A model generated the notes under the pieces. It was not told the origin of the DNA, did no database searches, and worked only from the letters and a program-made list of their open reading frames with translations. This document shows, in pieces, positions 1 through 12,727 of a DNA stretch of 64,000 nucleotides (positions are counted from its first letter, which is position 1; every line of letters begins with the position of its first letter). Origin of the DNA: Platanthera guangdongensis (Eukaryota > Streptophyta > Magnoliopsida > Asparagales > Orchidaceae); assembly GCA_039583875.1 (NCBI GenBank), contig CM077149.1:27107194-27171193 (forward strand), read 5' to 3'. The position numbers were made by a program, and so were the translations under genes.

Positions 1-592
1 AATTATTGTTGAATACAAGCAAAACTTAGAGGCCACGGGTGTTTTGCGAAACTTTTGAGTAAACTATTGAGTGTCAAAAGCCACCTAGTCGAAATTTCAC
101 CGCCTACTTTATTTTGAGCACAAAAATTGCCATTAAAAATAAATTATGGATTCCAATATGCATCATAAAGTGTCGTATTGAAGGCCTTTCTTAGAGGGAA
201 AGGGAGAAAGCCAGCCTGTCCGGGTAGTGGGTCGATATAGAAAAACAAATGAGTTTCTTCATTCACAGCCTTTGATCTCTAACATCACGGAGATCCAAGT
301 TTTGTAATTATAAAACTCTTTTAGATTTTGATTGAAAAAAAATTATTTGTGTTCTTATTTGTTTCATATAACATTTTGGTTGTTCTTCGGTGGATATCTT
401 AAGGGGGTGTATTTCTTGAAGGAGAACTTTGCCCAGGAAAATGTGGTCTGTGACCTACCGTCGCGTGCTAGCAAGATAACGCCTTGCGGTAGCTTCCAGA
501 ACTGGTTTTTCTTGATCAAATTATCTGAAAATTTTTAATTAATGCTTAAAACCTTATTCACCCCCCTCTAAGGTTTGCCACACGATGCAACA
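1..592 (+). repeat. 5' LTR (3' portion) of Copia-1
   Basis: The sequence up to 592 ends in ...GATGCAACA, with terminal CA, and is followed two bases later by a primer-binding site, so it is the end of a 5' LTR. A CACCCCCCTCTAAGG stretch near 560 resembles the C-rich stretch close to the ends of the other Sire LTRs in this window. No second copy is present for comparison, so the left end is unknown. A 68-codon open frame at 332-538 has no recognisable domain and is regarded as chance. Confidence 0.65.
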
Positions 593-594
593 AG

Positions 595-611
595 TGGTAT
601 CAGAGTTGGTT
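595..611 (+). other. Primer-binding site (initiator tRNA-Met type), Copia-1
   Basis: TGGTATCAGAGTTGGTT directly follows the LTR end. The first eleven bases match the usual plant tRNA-iMet primer-binding site; the rest differs slightly from the GCAGG/GCCAGG seen in the other elements here. Confidence 0.85.
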
Positions 612-1019
612 ACTTCAAAAAGGCTTAAAATCCTAAAGTAAGACGACCAATGCACTTCATGTTTTCAATGAGGGACAAGGTGTGAGTAGAGCTCAACTCT
701 TCATGGGGAGTGACTACCATCACTGGAGAACATGAATGAAAATCGTTTTGATGACACAAAACAAAGATGTGGGGGACATGATCGAAACGAAATACACTGC
801 ACCCTGTATCACTGTTTGCGATTCCGTACTAATCCAACCACAGGATAAATGGTATGAGATGTACGAACAATGCAAAAACCATGAACTCTTTATTCTGTGC
901 ATTGGATAAAATTTAATTTAAAATAATATGCAATTGTAAAAGTGCCGATGATATATGGCATTTACTTGAGATTACTCATGAAGGTTCCTGGCATGTGACA
1001 GAGTCGAAACTGTTCCGAC

Positions 1020-1921
1020 ATGATTCTTTTTTTATATGAACAATTCTTGATTGAGATTGACGAGGAGGTGGAAAATATGTATACTCGCTTCACCAAGATT
1101 GTCAATGCCTCAATATCTCTCAGGAAGAGCTACTCAAATGGATATCTAGTGAGGAAGATCATTCAATCTTTGCCTCCACATTTCAACCCAAAGGTGATGG
1201 CTAATGATATATCACATGATGTCAGCACCCTGGAGATAGAGAGCCTCATTGGAATACTAAAGACACATGAGCTCGAATTAAAGATACATGCAGAGGAATA
1301 TCCTAGGAAGATTAAGAAGAAGGGGTTGGCATAGAAGGCTACGAGGGAGAGGAAGGCTTCTGAAGAATCTGAGGACGGAGTTGAAAAAAGCCTTTATATT
1401 CGAGAGTTCAGAAGGTTCATGAAGAATCCCATGAGGTAGGGAAGGTTTAAGAAATTTTTTAAGAAAGGCACTGGATAAGCAAAGAGGTGGAAAAATTGTC
1501 AAAGGAGACGAAGAGTGATGATGAGAAGTCTCTACCCGAGTGCTACCACTATCACAAGCCTGGACACATCAAGAGGGAATGTCCAAGGCTCCAGAAGGAG
1601 GAAAAGGAGAAACAGAGCCAGCACAATGGAAAGAATAAGGTGCTGATGGCGCTAACATGGGACGAGTATGGATCTGATGAGTCAAGCACTTCTGACTCAA
1701 GTAGTGAAGAGGAATCGAATTTGTGCCTCATGAGGAGGAATCATGATGAGTCAGAAGATGAGTCTAGTGTCCAAAGTGACTCTAAGGTAACTCCACCCTC
1801 TTATAATGAACTTCTTCAAATTTATGAACATCTATGTGATAAGCTAGATAGTGTTATACTTGACAAAAAGGTCGTTAGAAATGAAAATAAGAAAATTAAA
1901 AAGGTCTTAGAAAATATATAG
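1020..1921 (+). pseudogene. gag: Copia-1 gag remnant (capsid-like domain and CCHC zinc knuckle)
   Basis: Two open stretches. 1020-1334 encodes the Copia gag capsid-type domain (VENMYTRFTKIVNAS, then SLPPHFNPKV and ESLIGILKTHELE, typical of Copia gag polypeptides). 1487-1921, in another frame, encodes a zinc knuckle CYHYHKPGHIKRECP at about residues 19-33, then an acidic serine-rich tail and a helix-forming lysine-rich end. Between them (1335-1486) the frame is broken by several stops. The N-terminal part, about 700-1020, can be followed only as short pieces. Gag would form the virus-like particle and the knuckle would bind element RNA. Non-functional. Confidence 0.75.
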
Positions 1922-2600
1922 AGTGAATTAATAAAATTCATCAAAGAGAAGATTGAGTGCTAGAGTGTACTCACTCGTTGGCAACGACCAAAGAGCTAAA
2001 AGTAAGTCTCTCCAAGGCATTGTTGAAAATGAACAATCTTATTAATGAAAGGAATATCGTGGAGAAAAGATTTCAGATATCTCTTACTAAAATAGAAGAA
2101 GGTAAAAAAAAGTCATCAATCGGTGTGTAATGCTAGATGTAAAACACCACCCTAAAGGTTAGGATCCATGATCTTCACTGTGCTATCCAGATATTTGGCA
2201 TAGAACAAAAATCTCTGAATATGTTGTTGGGTGCATAGTTTCATGGATCTAGAAAGTTTGGACTAGGGTGAATAAGTCCAACGCTACTACCGAGCAGTAA
2301 TCATTTTTAAGCTAATCCTAAAATCAGTTATGAAAATCACAAAATAAACTCAATAATTCTGAAAGGCTATCCCCATACTCCAAAACGAGCCCTAGGAACA
2401 CGAAAAAAAAGCAACATCTACTCCTTATACCTTATGTGCCAACTATCAAAAGTTTGGTCACACATTTGCCTCATGTCTGAGTAAATGTGCCAAGAATACT
2501 ATACAAGTCTGGCGACCAAAGTCTTCTACCTATCGCATGGGTGGGACAACTTGGGTAACCAGATCTTTACCCTCGTCTTCCTTTAAGGTGTGTTGGCAGG
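1922..2600 (+). other. Decayed Copia-1 gag/protease linker
   Basis: No open frame above about 60 codons. By position it is the region between the zinc knuckle and protease of Copia-1. I see only stop-rich remnants and no independent gene or RNA. Confidence 0.5.
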
Positions 2601-3737
2601 CTAAGGACAAGTAGAACATGTGGTACTTGGACTCTGGGTATTCCAAGCACATGACGGGAGATAAAGAAAAGTTTTTTTAGCCTAGAGAAGAAGAAGAGGG
2701 GCATGATGATGTTCGGGGACAAAACAAAGGATGTATTCTTGGAATCGGCACTATAGGTAACAAAATATTTTCAATTTCAAATGTGTTATTTATATATGAA
2801 CTTAAGCATAATTTAATTTCAAATGGTCAACTCTGTGATAGAGGCCTGAATGTTATATTTGAATCCTCTACAAATACATCCAAGATTATAGATGCTAAAA
2901 CAAATAGTGCTTTACTTACTGCTCATAGGACTTATAATATTTACACTGTTAGTTTTGAAGAAATATTTTCTTCTAATTTTAAATGCTTAGTTGCCAATAA
3001 TGTGGAATAAAATCTTTGGCATATGAGATTAGGACACTCTGGAAGTAAACTGATTGTCAAACTATCAAAACATAAACTTGTTCATGGAACACAAATTTAA
3101 GCGGTAGTTTGAATTCCTTATGCGCTCTATGTCAAAAATGGAAATTTGTTAAAATCTCATTCAAAAGCAAAAATGACATTCCCATGTCTAGACCACTTGA
3201 GATCATACACATGGATCTATTTGGCCCTCTTAGTACATGCAGTCTAGGTGGAAAATAATACAAATTTGTTCTTATAGTTGACTACTCCTGTTATTTCTGG
3301 ACGATCTTCTTATGAATAAATCTAACACATTCGTTGAATTCAATAATCTATGCAATAGACTTCAAAATGATAGGGAACAAAAAATAAAATGCATAATGTC
3401 AGATCATGGGGGAGATTTTGAGAATAAAAACTTCACAAACTACTGTAATAATTTAGGAATTAAGCACAAATTTTTAGAACCACACACTCTTCAATAGAAC
3501 ATGGTAGTAGAAAGAAAGAATCGTACACTTCAAGAACTAGCACACACAATGCTCTCTGAGTTTGGCTTTCCTCGATATTTTTGGGCAGAAGCGGTTAACA
3601 CAGCAAGCTATGTGATGAACCGGTTCATGGGGTTCATGCTTTGCCCCAATCTTAAGCTAACTCTGTATGAGCTCTACTTCAATAAGAAGCCATCAGTATC
3701 ATTTTTAGAGTCTTTAGTTTCTCATGCTTCATTATAA
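2600..3737 (+). pseudogene. pol: Copia-1 protease and integrase remnant
   Basis: Near 2620-2660 the translation gives WYLDSGYSKHMTG, the Copia aspartic protease active site region (DSG retained). 2783-3010 is the pre-integrase part (YELKHNLISNGQLCD), then LWHMRLGHSGSK with the zinc-binding histidines near 3015-3050. The integrase core follows: HMDLFGP near 3210, SDHGGDFENKNF in 3312-3497, and NRTLQELAHTML in 3501-3737 with WAEAVNTASYVMNR. The three acidic catalytic positions can be placed, but at least three stops interrupt the frame, so it cannot make a working integrase. Confidence 0.75.
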
Positions 3738-5235
3738 ACACTAAGGATCACTTAGGAAAATGTGACGAAAAATCAGACCATGGAATCCTCTTAGGATACT
3801 CTAGTATGAGTCGGTCTTATAGGGTATATAACAAACAAAACTTAGTTGTTGAAGAATCGGCTCATGTACACTTTAACAAAAATACACCAACCGAAGAACC
3901 TATGTTAAATGAAGAGGAAGGTGACGACGATGTCGAGTTAGGAGATAAGGGTGAGGGGAGAGAAGTGGTGATTGATGTTCCAACTCAAGTAGAAGGATAT
4001 AGGCCTCCAAGAACTCTAAATTTCTTAATACAACATCCACGAGAACTAGTAATAGGAGAGCCCTCACATGGAGTTAGAACTCGGCCGGCCTTGAGTGAAT
4101 CCTTCTCAAACCTATGTTTTTTTATCTGAAATTGAACCTAAGAATATCTTAGAAGCTTTAAAGGATGAATCATATTTCTTGGCTATGAATGAAGAAGTAA
4201 ATTAGTTCGAGAGAAGAAAGGTCTCAATATTAGTGTAGTGTCCTGATAGCCATCCAATCATCAATCTAAAATGGGTTTGGAAAAATAAAATTAATGGTGA
4301 ATCTAGGATAACTAGGAACAAGGCTCAGTTGGTGGCACAAGGTTACTCACAAATAGAGGGTGTGAACATTATGGAATCATTTGCACCGCTAGCACGTTTT
4401 AAATCCATTCGTATGTTTTTTGCGTTTGCAAGTTATAAAAAAATTAATTTTTATCAAATGGATGTTATGAGTACTTTCTTAAATTGATATATCAAGGAAT
4501 AGGTGTATGTCAAGCAACCACCCGGTTTCAAGAATGCTGACTACCCAAATCCTATATACAACTTAGTTAATGCCTTGTATGGACTGAAGCAGACACCCCG
4601 TAATTTGTATGACAGGCTCACGACTTTTCTCCTAGAACATGGCTTTAGGATGGTTAGTGCGCAAACCATTCTTTTTGTGAAGCACGAGAATCTCGATCTA
4701 ATTCTATTACAAATTTAAGCTGATAATATCATATTTGGGGCCACAAATGAAAAATTATGCAAAGAAATTGTCACTTTAATTCAATCTGAATTCAAAATGA
4801 GCTTAGTTGGAGAGTTAACATATTTCTTAGGATTTTAGATTTCTCAACGTAATGATGGAATTTTATAAGTCAATCAAAATACATAAATTATATGCTTGTG
4901 CGATTCGGAATTGAAAATCTGAAACAAGTCAAAACTCCAATGAGTGCTTCTCTAAAATTAAGAAAGGATGAAAGTGACATTTTGGTGGACCAAGCTGTAT
5001 TTAGAGGAATGATCGGATCACTACTCTATTTAAGTGCTTCTAGGCTCGATATTACATTCACGGTGTGTCTTTGTACTAGGTATCAAGTCAATCTTAAAGA
5101 ATCTCACTTAAAAGGTGTTAAACATGTCTTTAGGTATCTTATAGGAACCCAAAATCTATTTGTGTTACCATTGTGATCTGGAAATGATCAAGTATATAGT
5201 CTCACTGCCAATGCAGTATGAGCCTATCAGTGTCG
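3738..5235 (+). pseudogene. pol: Copia-1 reverse transcriptase and RNase H remnant
   Basis: Open pieces at 3806-4129 (acidic linker ending in a GVRTR-type motif), 4503-4718 (VYVKQPPGF, ALYGLKQTPRNLYDRL) and 4892-5176 (MIGSLLYLSASRLDITFTV, CTRYQVNLKESHLKGVKHV) give RT fingers/palm, the connection and the start of RNase H. Where an intact Copia RT has YVDD, the translation reads stop-A-D-N (near 4718-4730), so the active site is destroyed. Stops also occur within the thumb. Similarity ends just after the RNase H YSLTANA-like segment, which leaves the element without most of RNase H. Confidence 0.75.
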
Positions 5236-6150
5236 CACATAAGATCAGTGATGCATCAAATAAAATCTTCACAAACAATGACCGACATCTTGCAATGCAC
5301 CACTGCTCCCAAGAAATAAGTGTTTAGAACTCGAAATCCATTGTGACCAATGTATCAGTGTTGTCGTGTCCCATCATCCCTTACATACGTATTGAACTAG
5401 AGGTATAGACCATGTCTCCCTCAAAATTATTTAATCCCAGTTTCCTGATCTAAAATGGACTTCCAGAAATTGGTGACTCCAATATCACATATTGACTCAA
5501 CCAAACATGGTCATGCATTTCTCAGTCCCATTCCATCAAGGGGTCCATTGATGTAACTCCTATCATATAGGAAAACAAATCACATCTCTACACAGACGCA
5601 AACACCCAAATGATTCATAACGTACCCAATAATCACCTTTATCATCCAACTTTCTGAAAATTGGGCATTTATAGCATCAAAGCACGGTCTTACTCACTCA
5701 ATGAATGTTGTGGCTTCAGGTGAAAGGACCAAAAACACCATTGCCACTTGAGTCATACTTATGACACGTTCATATACCTATCTATAAAGTTTTCTCATGG
5801 TGGGTCTATCAAGTACAACCTGTTCACTAACAAGTACCCATGTGATGCCTTGACTTCACAACATTATGACTTGTGAGAACCAGTCATCAGTAAAGCACAT
5901 GCTAGTCTTAATGCATCATCATCACCCTTATATTCTAATATGATACTCGACCATGGACCATTTAATAATGAAGCTTCTAAGAGCATAGGTTCACACATTC
6001 AAGTCTCCACTTGACTCCTATGGAAGCAAATATTCAAAGGGCATTTATTACGTTAAATTAATCTAACACAATAGAAATGAATTTACACAATAAAAGAATT
6101 TGCCAGAATATAAAATGAAATGTATGGTATACTATTCATCAAATGAATTA
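5236..6150 (-). other. 3' non-coding part of Copia-2
   Basis: About 900 bases without an open frame, downstream of the Copia-2 RNase H stop in minus-strand reading. Position suggests the 3' untranslated internal region of a Tork-like element. I find no purine tract followed by a convincing LTR, so the 3' LTR is probably lost at the junction with Copia-1. Confidence 0.45.
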
Positions 6151-7024
6151 TTATAATAACTGACAAATACATAATTCACAAGACTCCCACAAGGACTGAT
6201 CATTAAGGTATCGTATACCCATAGGTCTAACATGACCATCATGCTTCATCTGTACTAGAGGCTTTCTTAGTGGATCAGTTATATTTTCTTCAGTTAGCAC
6301 TCTGCAATGGTTCAAATCTCTTCGATCAACAATCTCTCGAATATGATGTAACTGTAGAAGTATGTGCTTGGAGCGCTGATGAGATCTACATTCCGAAGCA
6401 AGTGCAAATGCACTATTGTTGTCATAGTAGAGAACTACGGAATCAACAATGCTAGGAACTACAACTAACTCGCCGATGAATTTACTAATCCATACAACAT
6501 CCTTCTCCACATTTGTTGCAGCGATATACTCAACCTTAGTTGTAAAATTGACAACTGTCTCCTACTTGGAACTCTTCCAACTAACATCTCATCCATTTAG
6601 GCAAAATATAAATTCTGACTGAGACTTTGAGTCATCCCTATCAGTTTGGAAGCTAGCATCCATGTAACCCTTTATAACAAGCTCTTCCTCTCCACCAAAT
6701 TCCAAGAACTTATCCTTAGTCCTTCTTAAGTTCTTTAGGATATTCCTGACAGCAATCCAATGACTTTCACTAGGATCAGTCTGATACCTACTAGTCATGC
6801 TCAAGGTAGAAGAGAGATTGGGTCGAGTACATATCATTTCATATAGTATTGATCCAATTGTCGAAGCATATGGAATCAACTTCATGCAATCATTATCTTC
6901 ACAAGATTTAGGACATTGTTCCGTAGAGAGACTCACACCACGAGACATGGGTAAGAATCCATTATTGGACTCAAGCATGTTGAACTGTTTTAACACCATA
7001 TCAATGTATGTACTTTGGGTCAAA
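6151..7024 (-). pseudogene. pol: Copia-2 RT thumb, connection and RNase H (C-terminal half of pol)
   Basis: 7023-6589 encodes TQSTYIDMVLKQFNM, IGSILYEMICTRPNLSSTL and the RNase H entry YMDASFQTDRDDSKSQSEF. After a stop and a short broken stretch (about 6590-6510), 6510-6151 gives WISKFIGELVVVPSIVDSV, DNNSAFALASE, SHQRSKHILLQ and the terminal GIRYLNDQ. These are the RNase H and C-terminal signatures of Tork-like Copia polyproteins. At least two in-frame stops lie between the pieces (around 6590 and 6565). It continues the RT at 23094-23580 once the nested element is removed. Confidence 0.85.
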
Positions 7025-8579
7025 TGTCACAACTCACATTTTCTCAACGTTGAATTTATATCAGTGCAAGAGAAAATATGCGCCATGATGTCACGCCATG
7101 CAGGGGATAACTGCAGGCACTTATCCAAAACCCCAAACTATATAGTTTATGTGAAATCCATAAGTTATTAAGTAAAAATCCAGTTTAAATTGGATGGTCG
7201 TATTTCTCGGCACAGTCGATCAACTAGTCCACGAGTAAAAGTATAGTTATGGCTGTGAAAAATACTTTGGTTAAGTTGATTAACACCCTACATGAGTATA
7301 AAACATCCCAAAAAGACAACTCATGGCAAGCAAGACTCTAGATTTATTATAAGTATAGAAATAGTTTTTACATTAGCTAGAAAAATAGTATTTTAATTTT
7401 AGAAATATGAGATGTATGAAATACAAGTAGTAATGCTTTTATAAGTGAAAATACCTAACATGTAACCTACCATAAAACATTCCCAGAGAGTAAGTAAAAA
7501 TAGCCACAAAAGGCAAAACTAGCATCTTAGCAGAGCATTCAACAATTCTATAGAAAACCACTAGTGGGCGTCAACAAACTGACACGAACCCACTAGTCAG
7601 TATGAGTGTCTGTACTCTAAAGAAAACAATAAAGATCTACCTCCCAAGGCAGTGAAAACCTCTGCAACTCTGTAGTCCACAAGCAAACACCAAACCTAGC
7701 CGCTTAATAGACTACTGTTCGGAACCTGATGCATTCAAAGAAAGAACACCTCTGCAAGAAAAATACAAGTGGCAAACAAAACTATCAATAAACAAGGGAG
7801 TAGCAAGATTACTAATCCCAAACCTAAATAGCTATAAAAATAAAACACAGTAAACAACTAGGGATTTAGAATGAAGAGTTAACTTATAAAGTTTAAAGGT
7901 ATTGAAATTTGCACCAAGTGCGAATAGAGTTATACATCATAAACAATTTGCAAGAAATGGCAGGAGTAGCATAAGTTTTATCCATAGGTAACTAAAACAA
8001 GGCAAAGGCTCAATAAACACATGAATAATTAACACTGTAACGCAACCGAATCTGAGTTGGGACCAAACCGGTCAAAACCGATCTAACAGATCCAAACATC
8101 TCAAAAATGGGACTGTGGTGATAACCATATAACCCAACAGCCGAAAAACGAGACCCAAACATGCCCAGGTGTAATGATTCACAAAACTAAGCCAAACAAA
8201 CCAACCCCATATCCAAATTCCCACAAACCCAAACTTCAACAAATTCAACAGAAAACCGACGAGTCTATCTTGGTTAGACTAAGCCTTTGTAATATACGTC
8301 AAATCAGTGAAAGGAAACCAAGCTAAGGAAAAAGCGTCGAGTACACTCGACGCCGCGTCGAGTGTAGTCAACGCACTTGATGCCCTAACACAGCACACAC
8401 AATACTTAAACACGACAGCAAGAAAAAACGATGGCGTTGAGTGAGTTCAGCCCACTCAATGCCTAAACACAGCGCGACGACATTGAGTGAGTTCAGCTAA
8501 CTCAACATCCTCGACGCTTTTACATAACTTGAAGAATAAAGTGCGGGCATTGAGTGAGTTAAGCTCACTCAATGTTGTC
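7025..8579 (-). repeat. LARD 3' LTR, first part
   Basis: Matches the first 1.55 kb of the right LTR (19993 onward) closely and collinearly, for example in the blocks beginning TGTCACAAC and GACACGAACCCACT and the CGTCGAGTACACTCGAC region. It stops at 8579, where Gypsy-1 begins, and resumes at 18564. It includes inverted pairs of GTTGAGTGAGTT and CACTCAAC motifs near 8435-8575. There is no gene in it. Confidence 0.9.
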
Positions 8580-11156
8580 TATAACACCTCCCCTGTAATG
8601 ATCGTATAATATGGGTCCGGCAGGGGCCCCACAACATATGGATGCCACAGCTTTAGTATTATAAGATGATATAACTACCCACACTCGAAACTCTTGCACA
8701 ACACAGTGGAAACACAAGCAAGACAAGAAGTTATCCATTACAAGAAGAGTAATAACAATGGCCTTATGGCCTTACAACAAGTGTCCAAACTCAAATAATA
8801 CAACAGTCAAGAAAGTGCATAGCACTCCTAGTCTACCTCGGCATGCAAGCCGGACAACATGAATCTCAAACATACAACATCATATAAGTAGAGCTACAAA
8901 AGAGAGAAGCACTTCATGAGGCTTAGGCCTTTCTAGCCGGCGAGCTAACTCCTGCATGTGATCCTTGCCCTGTAAAATTTATTAGTAACGTGGGTCAGAA
9001 AAGGCTGACCTCAAACTGTGTAACAAACACATCTCCTCCCAGCCACCCCTAACGGACCCCGGGGTATTCCTCCAACCTGCAAGTTAGCAATTCGTATGCA
9101 ATATTCATAAGCAATAAAAACAACTACAAAAACAGGCTTGGATGTCACACACATCATACATGTTCTCTACTGGTTGAGCATATAATGAAAAGGGCCTACT
9201 TATACAACATGTATGCAACATCCCGGGCTTCACCCAAGGCACCCTATCTCGTATGCATCTAGCACATCATCACATCATATGGGTACTCATCGATTCCCCA
9301 TTGGCATAAAGCCACAAACAAAGGGGTAACACCATTTCCCCCAACGGCACACAGGCCGCCACATGGAACTCTTGCAAAGGCCCCACCCGCTCAAGGTCTT
9401 AGCCCCGGGATTGCCTACAAGCTCTGACGTCTCATGTTAGGATTCCAACAAACACAAAACTGACCGATTCTAAGAAGCCTTGCCGGACCCCACCCGCTCA
9501 TGGCCTCATTGCCCGGGCTTGCCCCCATGCTTGGCATTCTCGTCAGTCTCACAGAAGGGGACTAGTCTCACCGGGACACTCTCCACACATGACGTGAACG
9601 TCACGAGATAGCCAGCCGACCACGGAGACATAGCCACGCCTTGGCACATCACAAACCAAGACAATTCCACCCTAGTCCCTCATTTGTACTACAGCGTTCC
9701 CGCGCCCCAAGGAAACCATCTACAACTCATGCGGAGCTAACCTTGTCCACCAAGGAAACCATCTACCGCCATTGAGGAGCTAACCTTGTCCGGTTCCGAC
9801 TACACGTACTCACTCGAGAAAAGGGGGAAAACATCACCACATCACAAATGACATCTTGCCGCAACGGAATCTCTATGAATCCTTAAAGTTCGTATGCAAC
9901 ATCACCGAGTCGGACTAACGGTCGTGACTACGGCTTCACCCACCATGCCTAATCCACTAACAGAGCGGATCTCTAATGCAAAACATGCCGGGGACGGACT
10001 CAATCGACCCGGAGGTTCCTCTTGAACCTTGGCGACCCAAAACCCCTCTCATTTGAGTGTTTGGTGCCCAAAACTAGAAAAGAAAATGATGCTAAAGAAA
10101 TGCATCCTAAAATCGAGAGTAGAAGTGTCGTTACCTTCCGAATCCTCTTCCTAGCCATAGCAAAATAGTCGGATGAAAACCTTCGCAACGATCTAGACTC
10201 CACGGATCTGGACTCGGCTCGCGATTTGGAGCACCGAAGCCTCTCCTACACCCAAATCTTCCTTCACTTTCCTCCTTGCTCTCCCTTCTCTCTAGAATGT
10301 AGTAAGAGAAAAGCTTGAAGAATAATGAGGGTTTCCAACCCTATTCTCCGACTTAACTCCTCAAGAACAGTCCTGAACCATCAGATCCTGAAATCAGGGA
10401 AAGAATGGCCACGATCCGCCTGAAAAAATAAAACACCTGGGCCGAACACGGCCTGGCACACGCCCGTGTCCAGGGCCGTGTCCCCCATTCACCGTCACAA
10501 ATCGACGCGCCAGGAACAGAATACGGGCATTCGACACGCCCGTGTTCGATCCGACACGCCCGTGTCCCAACTGACACAGCCGTGTTCCTCCATCGACACA
10601 GCCCCAAAAACAACCCGAGAAGGACACGGCCTGGGACACGCCCGTGTCCCAAGCCGTGTGCGAAGTCTCGACACTCATCGACTGCCTTTGTGTCGACACC
10701 GCGGAAAAACATCGAGCAAAGATCGTCGACCAAGCGGGACACGCCCTGTGACACGCCCGTGTCACAAGCCATGTGCCCCAGTCTCGACACTCGACACTCG
10801 ACACTCGTCGAGTGAACATCGTCGATTGAAGTTCATCGACTGATCCACACGGCCTTGGACACGCCCGTATCCTAGGCCGTGTGCCTTGTCTCGACACATT
10901 GTCGAGCGAAAATGTCGACACCCCGGACCGAGTGTCGACACGGGCTCGACACACCCTGCGACACGCCCGTGTCGCAGGCCGTGTGCCCTGTCTCGACACA
11001 TCGTTGAGCGCAAAGTGTCGACTACGCGGCCAAGTCGTCGACTCCAGCCTGACACGGCCTGGGACACGCCCGTATCCCGGGCCATGTTCCCCTGCCAGAA
11101 ACCAAAAATTGGCCAGAAACGCAGATCGACCCTCTCTCAAAATATGGGGTGTTACA
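8580..11156 (-). repeat. Gypsy-1 3' LTR
   Basis: Collinear with 15975-18563, beginning near AACACCTCCCCTGTAATG and ending GGGGTGTTACA. It contains a hairpin array (see separate entry). Long open frames inside it, such as 11140-10394 (248 codons), come from translating that array and are not genes. Confidence 0.92.
10430..11095. repeat. Hairpin motif array in the Gypsy-1 3' LTR
   Basis: Repeated near-perfect inverted repeats built on the core ACACGCCCGTGT, for example GGGACACGCCCGTGTCCC at 10634-10651, GTGACACGCCCGTGTCAC at 10748-10765, and a 10-base-arm version with CTGCGACACG / CGTGTCGCAG arms at 10956-10977. Single CGACAC, GTCGA and GGCCGTGTG motifs lie between them. G+C is much higher than in the flanks. 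Units are spaced irregularly, and the array has no coding sense. Confidence 0.9.
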
Positions 11157-11180
11157 ACTCTTCCCCCTTAATAGAATTTC
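11157..11180 (-). other. Polypurine tract of Gypsy-1
   Basis: On the minus strand ATTAAGGGGGAAGAG lies directly before the 3' LTR (11156), preceded by ATTTCGGGACGAAATTC. This combination is typical of Tekay/Del-like plant chromoviruses and primes plus-strand synthesis. Confidence 0.85.
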
Positions 11181-11217
11181 GTCCCGAAATTACAAAACAA
11201 AAGGAAACACACTTAAA

Positions 11218-12715
11218 TGGTACATGAAATGAAGAGTTCTGGATACTCTTCTAGCATGGCTTGTTCTCTCTCCCACGAGAGCTACTCACGACCGCAGTTG
11301 TCCCATCGGACTTTCATGAGTTTAACCTCTTTATTCCGCAACTGTCGAGTCTCTGAATCCTCTATAGAAATTGGAATGACTCACGTCGTCAAGTCTTCCT
11401 CAATTGGCACCGATGCCGGCTCGATCACCACACTAGCCTCCACCAAGGCTTTCCTCAAGACAGAGATATGGAAGACGTCATGCAATCCACTCAGCTCTGC
11501 GGACAAAGATAACCGATAGGCTGCTTCTCCCACCCGTTCAACAACTTCAAAAGGCCCCAAAAACCTTGGACTCAACTTCTTGAGTCGGCGAATCCGTGAG
11601 ACGCCTTTGAACGGTTTGATCTTCAAATAGACCCAATCACCTATTGCAAACTCCAACTTCCTGTGGCGAGCATTAAAGTATTTTGCTTGCCGGTCTTGCG
11701 CCACCTTCATACGCTCTTGAATGGTCCGTACCAACTCACAAGCGTCAACTACCACCTCCTTTCCCAAAATTTTGGTGTCTCCCGCTTCTGCCCAAGACTT
11801 CGGTGTTCGACACCGTCTCCCATACAAGGCTTCGTATGGCGCCATTTTTATACTTGCTTGATAACTATTATTGTACGCGAACTCCACCATGAAGAGGTGA
11901 TTCTCCCACTTCTTGCCGAAGTCAAGAATGCACATTCTCAGCATATCCTCCATAGTACGGTTCGTTCTTTCAGTTTTCCCATCAGTTTGAGGATGGAACG
12001 TCGTACTGAACTTTAACTTCGTGCCCAAACTCTTTTGAACCAATCTCAAGTCCATGGACGTAAACCGTCCATCTCGATCGCTGACTATACTCTTTGGAAT
12101 CCCATGCAGTCGCACAATGTTGCGAACATACAACTCCACCAGCTTCTCCACGCTATCCTCTTTTCGATTTGGGATGAAGTGGGCCACCTTGGTTAAGCGG
12201 TCCACGATCACCCAAATAGCATCATTACCCTGCTGCGATCTAGGAAAACCATGTACAAAGTCCGTGGAGATGTCAACAAATTTCCATTCAGGGATTGGAA
12301 GGGGCTTCAGGAACCCGCCCGGCTTCTGACATTCGGCCTTCACCAAGGCGCAAGTCTGGCAACGACTCACATACAAAGCTACGTCCCGCTTCAACCCAGG
12401 CCACCAAAAGGATTTCTTCATATCCAAGTACATCTTTGTATTGCCCGGGTGAATGGAGTACTTTGTGAAGTGAGCCTCAAACATCAACTCCTCACGGAGT
12501 TTGCCGAACTGCGGTACACAAACCCTTCTGTCCTTCCTCAAAATACCATCACGCATCTCCCAGGCGCTGCTCTCGCCCTTTTGAGCCTCCAACACAAATG
12601 GTTGAAACTCCACATCCAACCGAGTCGCTTCCCGAATGCGATCGGACAAGTCATTCTGCACTTCAATCCAGTTCAAACGAGCCACGCTGGAATCGCCTCT
12701 CGCAACACATTCCAA
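11218..12715 (-). CDS. pol: Gypsy-1 integrase with chromodomain-like tail
   Basis: An open stretch of 444 codons (12715-11381) with a HHCC zinc finger (EAHFTKY, then CQTCALVKAE at about residues 80-122), the integrase core (STDFVHGF, IVSDRDGRFTS, HPQTDGKTERTN; catalytic Asp, Asp and Glu all present), GDWVYLKIKPFKGVSR, and the GPFEVVERVG and LHDVFHISVLRK segments near the C-terminus. After a stop at 11380 the same frame continues to about 11218 with TRQLRNKEVKLMKVRW and YPELF. These resemble the C-terminal chromodomain of Tekay elements, which targets integration to heterochromatin; one more stop lies inside. It is in frame with the RT/RNase H upstream but separated by a stop near 12725. Confidence 0.88.
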
Positions 12716-12727
12716 CCTAAGGGACTC

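Larger units (their letters stand above)
1..5235 (+). mobile_element. Copia-1: decayed Sire-lineage Copia retrotransposon, 3' end missing
   Basis: A Copia element in the order LTR, primer-binding site, gag, protease, integrase, RT, RNase H, which is Copia gene order. Every domain is recognisable but broken by stops and frame changes, so it is an old copy. The RT/RNase H resembles the Sire lineage (stretches such as YVKQPPGF and MIGSLLYLSASR). Similarity is lost near 5215-5235, just after the motif corresponding to the RNase H start (YSLTANA), where the 3' non-coding part of the oppositely oriented Copia-2 begins. No 3' LTR is present. The 5' LTR probably starts before the window. Confidence 0.85.

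Noticed and set aside
5236..6150. Possible host intergenic DNA or lost host gene
   Set aside because: Directly follows the Copia-2 RNase H stop without a boundary, so it is best taken as the element's 3' non-coding part.
6797..7171. 124-codon plus-strand open frame
   Set aside because: Antisense to the Copia-2 RT and crosses the LARD insertion boundary.
10353..11227. Long open frames on both strands (up to 248 codons) rich in TRPC/RPCP and GHGRVPGRV repeats
   Set aside because: They are translations of the Gypsy-1 LTR hairpin array in several frames on both strands; similar frames appear in the other LTR (17749-18718). No domain or start context.
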